NCBI RefSeq assembly: GCF_902499115.1
Contig: NZ_CABVPN010000008.1
Coordinates: 124,001-188,000 of the forward strand
Direction: 5' to 3'
Length of the DNA: 64,000 bases
From: Burkholderia diffusa
GTDB taxonomy: Bacteria; Pseudomonadota; Gammaproteobacteria; Burkholderiales; Burkholderiaceae
In this document: positions 60,854 to 64,000 of the stretch, in pieces
Numbering within the stretch: position 1 is the stretch's first letter
Layout of the letters: every line of letters begins with the position of its first letter
Notes under the pieces: model-generated
What the model saw: the letters and a program-made list of their open reading frames with translations, nothing else
Told to the model about the DNA's origin: nothing
Database searches by the model: none
Program-made: the position numbers and the translations under genes

Positions 60854-62332
60854 TCAGAACGCGTGCAGCGGCACGTTCACGACCAGACGGTATTCCTTGT
60901 TGGTCGCGTCCGAGTAGTGCGCGGAACCGTTGTGCCACATCGCGATGAACGTGACCTTCGTGTCCTTCAGCTTGCCGCTCTGGAACGTGTACGACGGGAT
61001 GAAGCCGAACTCGTGGTGACGGCCCTGCACCGGTGCGCCGTTGCTCCAGTAGATGCTCGACTTGCTCGGATCCGCCGCCGCGCCCGCGCTCGCATCCGCG
61101 CCCCAGCCCGTCACGCCCCATACCATCGCCTTGAAGCCCGGCAGGCCCGCTTCCTTGCCGTAGAACGTGTAACGCAGCTGCAGCGACTTTTCGTGCGGCG
61201 CGTTGTAGTCGACGTCCATCGAGTTGGTCAGGAAGATGCCGTTGGTTTCATTGAGGTAGTCGAAGAACTGGTCGCCGAGCACTTGCTGATAACCGAGCAG
61301 CAGTTCGTGCGGACCGTGTTGCGCGGCCAGCGACAGGCTGTACGCGTTGTTGTTGATCTTGCCCTGCAGCGCGTCGCCCGTATCGTGCGTCGAGTAAACG
61401 TTACCAAAGCCGGTCCACTTGATCGACTTCACATCGCCGATGCTGTGCTTCACCGACGCGTAGTACTGGTGCCACACGTCATCGGCCTGGTTCGCGTACA
61501 GCGCGACTTCGCCGTTCTCCGAATAGTCCCACGTGCCGCCGACGTAGGTCAGGCGATTGATGCGCGTGCCGCCATACTGCGTCGTGAGGTTGGTGAGCGT
61601 CGTGTGGCCGCGCGCATCGGTCTTCGTGAAGCTGCCGGCCTCGAGCATCACGTTCTTGAATTCGTTGCTGACGATCGTCGCGCCGAGAAACGTCGGCGGC
61701 AGCGCGCGGTTGTCATGCTGCTCCATGAACGGGTTGTCGACGGCCTGCAGACCGTACTTGACCACCGTGTTCGAGATGCGCGCCTTCACGTCGTAGATGC
61801 CCGGATAGGCCCACGCGAGCTGGTTCGAACCGCCGCCACCCTTCGCGATGTGCACCATGCTGCCGGCGCCGGCGCCGCCGTCGAGCTTCAGCGCCGCATA
61901 CAGCGACGCGTCGAAGCCGATGCCGATCAGGCCGGTCGTATAGCCCGACTCGAAGTTCGCCATCGCGCCCTGGACCCACGCGTGACGATGCGGCCCGCCC
62001 TTGTTGTCCAGCGTGTCCGCATAGTTGCGGAACAGAAAGTTCAGGTGGCTGTCGGCAATGAAGCCGTTCGACTTCGACTGCGCCGAAGGCTCATCGGGCG
62101 GCGTGACGGTCTGGTTCGCCTCGGCGTTGATAATGGCGTTCGGGGTCGTTGCCTGCGCAACCGACGTGCTTGCGCCGGCGGACGGCGCGGCCTGCGCGAC
62201 CGTCAGCGGTGCGGGGGCCGCGTCGTCGGCGTGCGCGACACCGCTCAGCGATACGCCGGCAAGCGCAGGCAAGCCCCATGCAAGCAGCATCTTCGATGCC
62301 GTCCCGATCGTCTTTTGCTTTTTCATCGTCAT
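60854..62332 (-). CDS. OprD-family outer-membrane porin
   Basis: 492 aa. A long signal peptide (about residues 1-36, LLAWGLPALAGVSLSGVAHA) is followed by an Ala/Thr-rich linker and a beta-barrel with alternating aromatic/polar strands, typical of OprD-family substrate-specific channels: FIADSHLNFLFRNYAD near the start and NKEYRLVVNVPLHAF at the end, whose final Phe is the barrel-assembly signal. Genes of the dipeptide ABC importer lie upstream on the same strand (155 bp), as with OpdP in Pseudomonas, so a peptide channel is likely. ATG 62332 or 62326 is the start. Confidence 0.87.
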   Translation of the reverse strand: MTMKKQKTIGTASKMLLAWGLPALAGVSLSGVAHADDAAPAPLTVAQAAPSAGASTSVAQATTPNAIINAEANQTVTPPDEPSAQSKSNGFIADSHLNFLFRNYADTLDNKGGPHRHAWVQGAMANFESGYTTGLIGIGFDASLYAALKLDGGAGAGSMVHIAKGGGGSNQLAWAYPGIYDVKARISNTVVKYGLQAVDNPFMEQHDNRALPPTFLGATIVSNEFKNVMLEAGSFTKTDARGHTTLTNLTTQYGGTRINRLTYVGGTWDYSENGEVALYANQADDVWHQYYASVKHSIGDVKSIKWTGFGNVYSTHDTGDALQGKINNNAYSLSLAAQHGPHELLLGYQQVLGDQFFDYLNETNGIFLTNSMDVDYNAPHEKSLQLRYTFYGKEAGLPGFKAMVWGVTGWGADASAGAAADPSKSSIYWSNGAPVQGRHHEFGFIPSYTFQSGKLKDTKVTFIAMWHNGSAHYSDATNKEYRLVVNVPLHAF

Positions 62333-62486
62333 TCTCGTCTTGTGTTGATGTCGTCCACGCCGGTTGCGATCCGCTTCCAGCCCCCCGGCGAGCCCGGTTA
62401 AGGACGCGCCTTTACCCGCGACGCGAAGATCGTTCGCGCCGCACCCTACCCCTGTTGACCTGCCTGGTTATGTTTGCTGCGTCACT

Positions 62487-63509
62487 TCACGCCGCCACGC
62501 CCGCCCGGATGCACGCGACACGCGCCGCCGAGCCGTGCCGCACTTCCGGCAGCGGCACGTCCTGCGCACACGCGTCGATCGCGACCGGGCAGCGCGTGCG
62601 AAACGCGCAGCCGGACGGCGGGTTGAGCGGCGACGGCATCTCGCCCGCCAGCAGCATCGGACGGCGAGCACGCTCGCGCGCCGGCTCCGGCGTCGGCGCC
62701 GCATCGAGCAGCGCCTTCGTGTACGGGTGCTGCGGCACGCCGTACACGTCATGCCGCGTGCCGAACTCCATCACGCGGCCGAGATACATCACGAGCACGC
62801 GCTGGCTGATGGCCTTCACCACCGCCAGGTCGTGCGCGACGAACAGATAGGACAACGACAGTTCGCGTTGCAGATCGCGCAGCAGGTTCACGATCTGCGC
62901 CTGGATCGACACGTCGAGTGCCGATACGGGCTCGTCGCAAATCACGAGCTTCGGCTCGCCGATCAACGCGCGCGCGATACCGACGCGCTGGCACTGTCCG
63001 CCCGAAAATTCGTGGGAGTAGCGCAGCAGGTGATGCGCGTTCAGGCCGACACGCTCGAGCATCGTGACCACGCGGCGCCGCACTTCGGCGCGGCCAAGGC
63101 CGGCGTGGTGCGTGACGAGCGGCTCCGCAACGATCTGTTCGATCGTCATGCGCGGATCGAGCGACGCGAGCGGATCCTGGAAGATCATCTGCACTTCGCG
63201 GCGCATCGCGGTGCCGCGCAGGTGATCGGGCGCGACGGCTTCGCCGCGCCAGCGCACCGTGCCTGCCGTCATTGGCACGAGGCCGATCAGCGCACGCGCG
63301 AGCGTCGACTTCCCGCAGCCCGACTCGCCGACGAGCCCGACCGTCTCGCCGCGCTTCACGTCGAACGACACGCCGTCGACCGCGAGCAGCGTGCCCTTGG
63401 GCGACCACGGATAGCCGCCGAGCGGCACGCGGAAATGCACCTTCAGATCCTCGACGGACAGCAGCGTGTCGCCCGTCGCGCCGGCATTGCGGCGTTCATC
63501 GACGCTCAT
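62487..63509 (-). CDS. dppF: Dipeptide/oligopeptide ABC transporter ATP-binding protein (DppF-like)
   Basis: 340 aa. Walker A GESGCGKST (about residues 64-72), MIFQDPLASLDPRMT, the signature EFSGGQCQR, Walker B LVICDEP, and a C-terminal oligopeptide-transporter extension with the Cys motif GCAFRTRCPVAIDAC seen in Dpp/Opp ATPases (an iron-sulfur-like cluster region). ATG 63509 overlaps the stop of the preceding dppD-like gene by 4 bases (ATGA), so they are coupled. It is the last ATPase gene of the operon; the porin follows. Confidence 0.93.
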   Translation of the reverse strand: MSVDERRNAGATGDTLLSVEDLKVHFRVPLGGYPWSPKGTLLAVDGVSFDVKRGETVGLVGESGCGKSTLARALIGLVPMTAGTVRWRGEAVAPDHLRGTAMRREVQMIFQDPLASLDPRMTIEQIVAEPLVTHHAGLGRAEVRRRVVTMLERVGLNAHHLLRYSHEFSGGQCQRVGIARALIGEPKLVICDEPVSALDVSIQAQIVNLLRDLQRELSLSYLFVAHDLAVVKAISQRVLVMYLGRVMEFGTRHDVYGVPQHPYTKALLDAAPTPEPARERARRPMLLAGEMPSPLNPPSGCAFRTRCPVAIDACAQDVPLPEVRHGSAARVACIRAGVAA

Positions 63510-64000
63510 CGCAGACCTCCCGTCAGATCGGCCAGCGGCCGGTGGCACGCGCGCACCGCGCCCGCGACGCCATAGGTTTCGAGCGCGGGGCGCGCGGCAC
63601 CGCAGCGCGCCTCCGCATACGTGCAGCGTTTCGCGAACGCGCAGCCGGCCGGTGCGGTGCCGGGCATCGGCGGATTGCCGGGAATCGCGACGAGCGGCGC
63701 ATCGTCGGCGTCGGTCAGGCGCGGCAGCGCGTTGAGCAGACCGATCGTGTACGGATGCGACGGCGCCGCGAAGATCGATTCGGCCGGCGCGTATTCGACG
63801 GTGCGGCCCGCATACATGACCATCACGTCGTCCGCGAGGCCTGCGACCACGCCCATGTCGTGCGTGATCAGCACGATCGCGGTGCCGCGCTCGCGGTTCA
63901 GCTCGCGCAGCAGATCGATGATCTGCGCCTGCACGGTCACGTCGAGCGCGGTGGTCGGCTCGTCGGCGATCAGGATTTCCGGCTCGGACAGGAGCGCCAT
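63506..64000 (-). CDS. dppD: Dipeptide ABC transporter ATP-binding protein (DppD-like), partial
   Basis: The right edge cuts the gene; the 164 C-terminal residues are visible. They include Walker B ILIADEPTTALDV, the H-loop ITHDMGVVAGLAD, and the Dpp/Opp C-terminal region LLNALPRLTD with a Cys motif GCAFAKRCTYAEARC. The Walker A and the signature lie beyond the window. It ends in the 4-base overlap with dppF. The rest of the operon (binding protein, permeases) should lie to the right. Confidence 0.92.
   Translation of the reverse strand: MALLSEPEILIADEPTTALDVTVQAQIIDLLRELNRERGTAIVLITHDMGVVAGLADDVMVMYAGRTVEYAPAESIFAAPSHPYTIGLLNALPRLTDADDAPLVAIPGNPPMPGTAPAGCAFAKRCTYAEARCGAARPALETYGVAGAVRACHRPLADLTGGLR

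Overview
The window is GC-rich (roughly two thirds G+C) bacterial DNA with strong third-position G/C codon use. Its gene content matches a Burkholderia, most likely of the cepacia complex: a PrpF/AcnD-type methylcitrate operon with divergent sigma-54 activator prpR, a cyanide-insensitive-type quinol oxidase with a DUF2474 subunit, Tat-exported phosphocholine-type phospholipase C, H-NS of the short Burkholderia type, and DUF3563, DUF4148 and DUF1059 proteins. That the piece comes from a secondary chromosome is an inference from the accessory metabolic content. No rRNA, tRNA, intact transposon, phage or CRISPR was seen.

Layout. 1-4 kb: the tail of an unidentified gene, an ArgP-like LysR regulator, a DUF1059 protein, threonine aldolase and two envelope proteins. 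4.1-7.7 kb: the cioAB/cydAB oxidase with its small subunit, under a perfect FNR/ANR box and closed by a terminator, then a Pmp3-like peptide and a LOG-like protein. 7.6-12.5 kb: a four-gene ABC importer with a divergent LysR regulator. 12.6-20.2 kb: an exported phosphodiesterase, a small ORF, a giant DUF748/AsmA-like protein and a DUF1254 lipoprotein. 20.5-23.4 kb: a CopA copper ATPase with a textbook CueR-type 19-bp-spacer promoter. 23.6-31.7 kb: a GNAT, a DUF3563 peptide, a low-complexity membrane protein, MgtC, an AGE epimerase, a chemoreceptor, a thioesterase and a CaiB-like CoA transferase.

31.7-40.4 kb is the propionate (2-methylcitrate) module: prpB-prpC-acnD-prpF read leftward from a GG-N10-GC promoter and prpR diverges. 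40.4-44.1 kb holds a CGNR regulator facing a VOC protein across an operator-bearing promoter, an FAH-family hydrolase and an IclR regulator. 44.3-49.8 kb holds two H-NS-type proteins, a Pat-like acyltransferase and two exported proteins. 49.9-53.1 kb is a sigma-54 activator divergent from a GntP-family permease with its own -24/-12 promoter, resembling known 3-hydroxybutyrate uptake loci. 53.5-64 kb holds DUF4148, a thioredoxin-fold protein, a GNAT, phospholipase C, a DedA-rhodanese fusion, an OprD-type porin and the end of a dipeptide ABC operon.

The least explained structures are not genes. One is an array of six 49-bp units at 31678-31971 directly upstream of the CaiB-like gene, each able to fold into a long hairpin whose arms show paired changes. 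The other is an array of twelve 23-bp units at 45024-45300 with a fixed two-block core (TCCCG-N6-CTCACC) and free spacer bases. A palindrome AGGGTTTTCCCT also recurs upstream of two unrelated small genes. These are my main candidates for undescribed elements.
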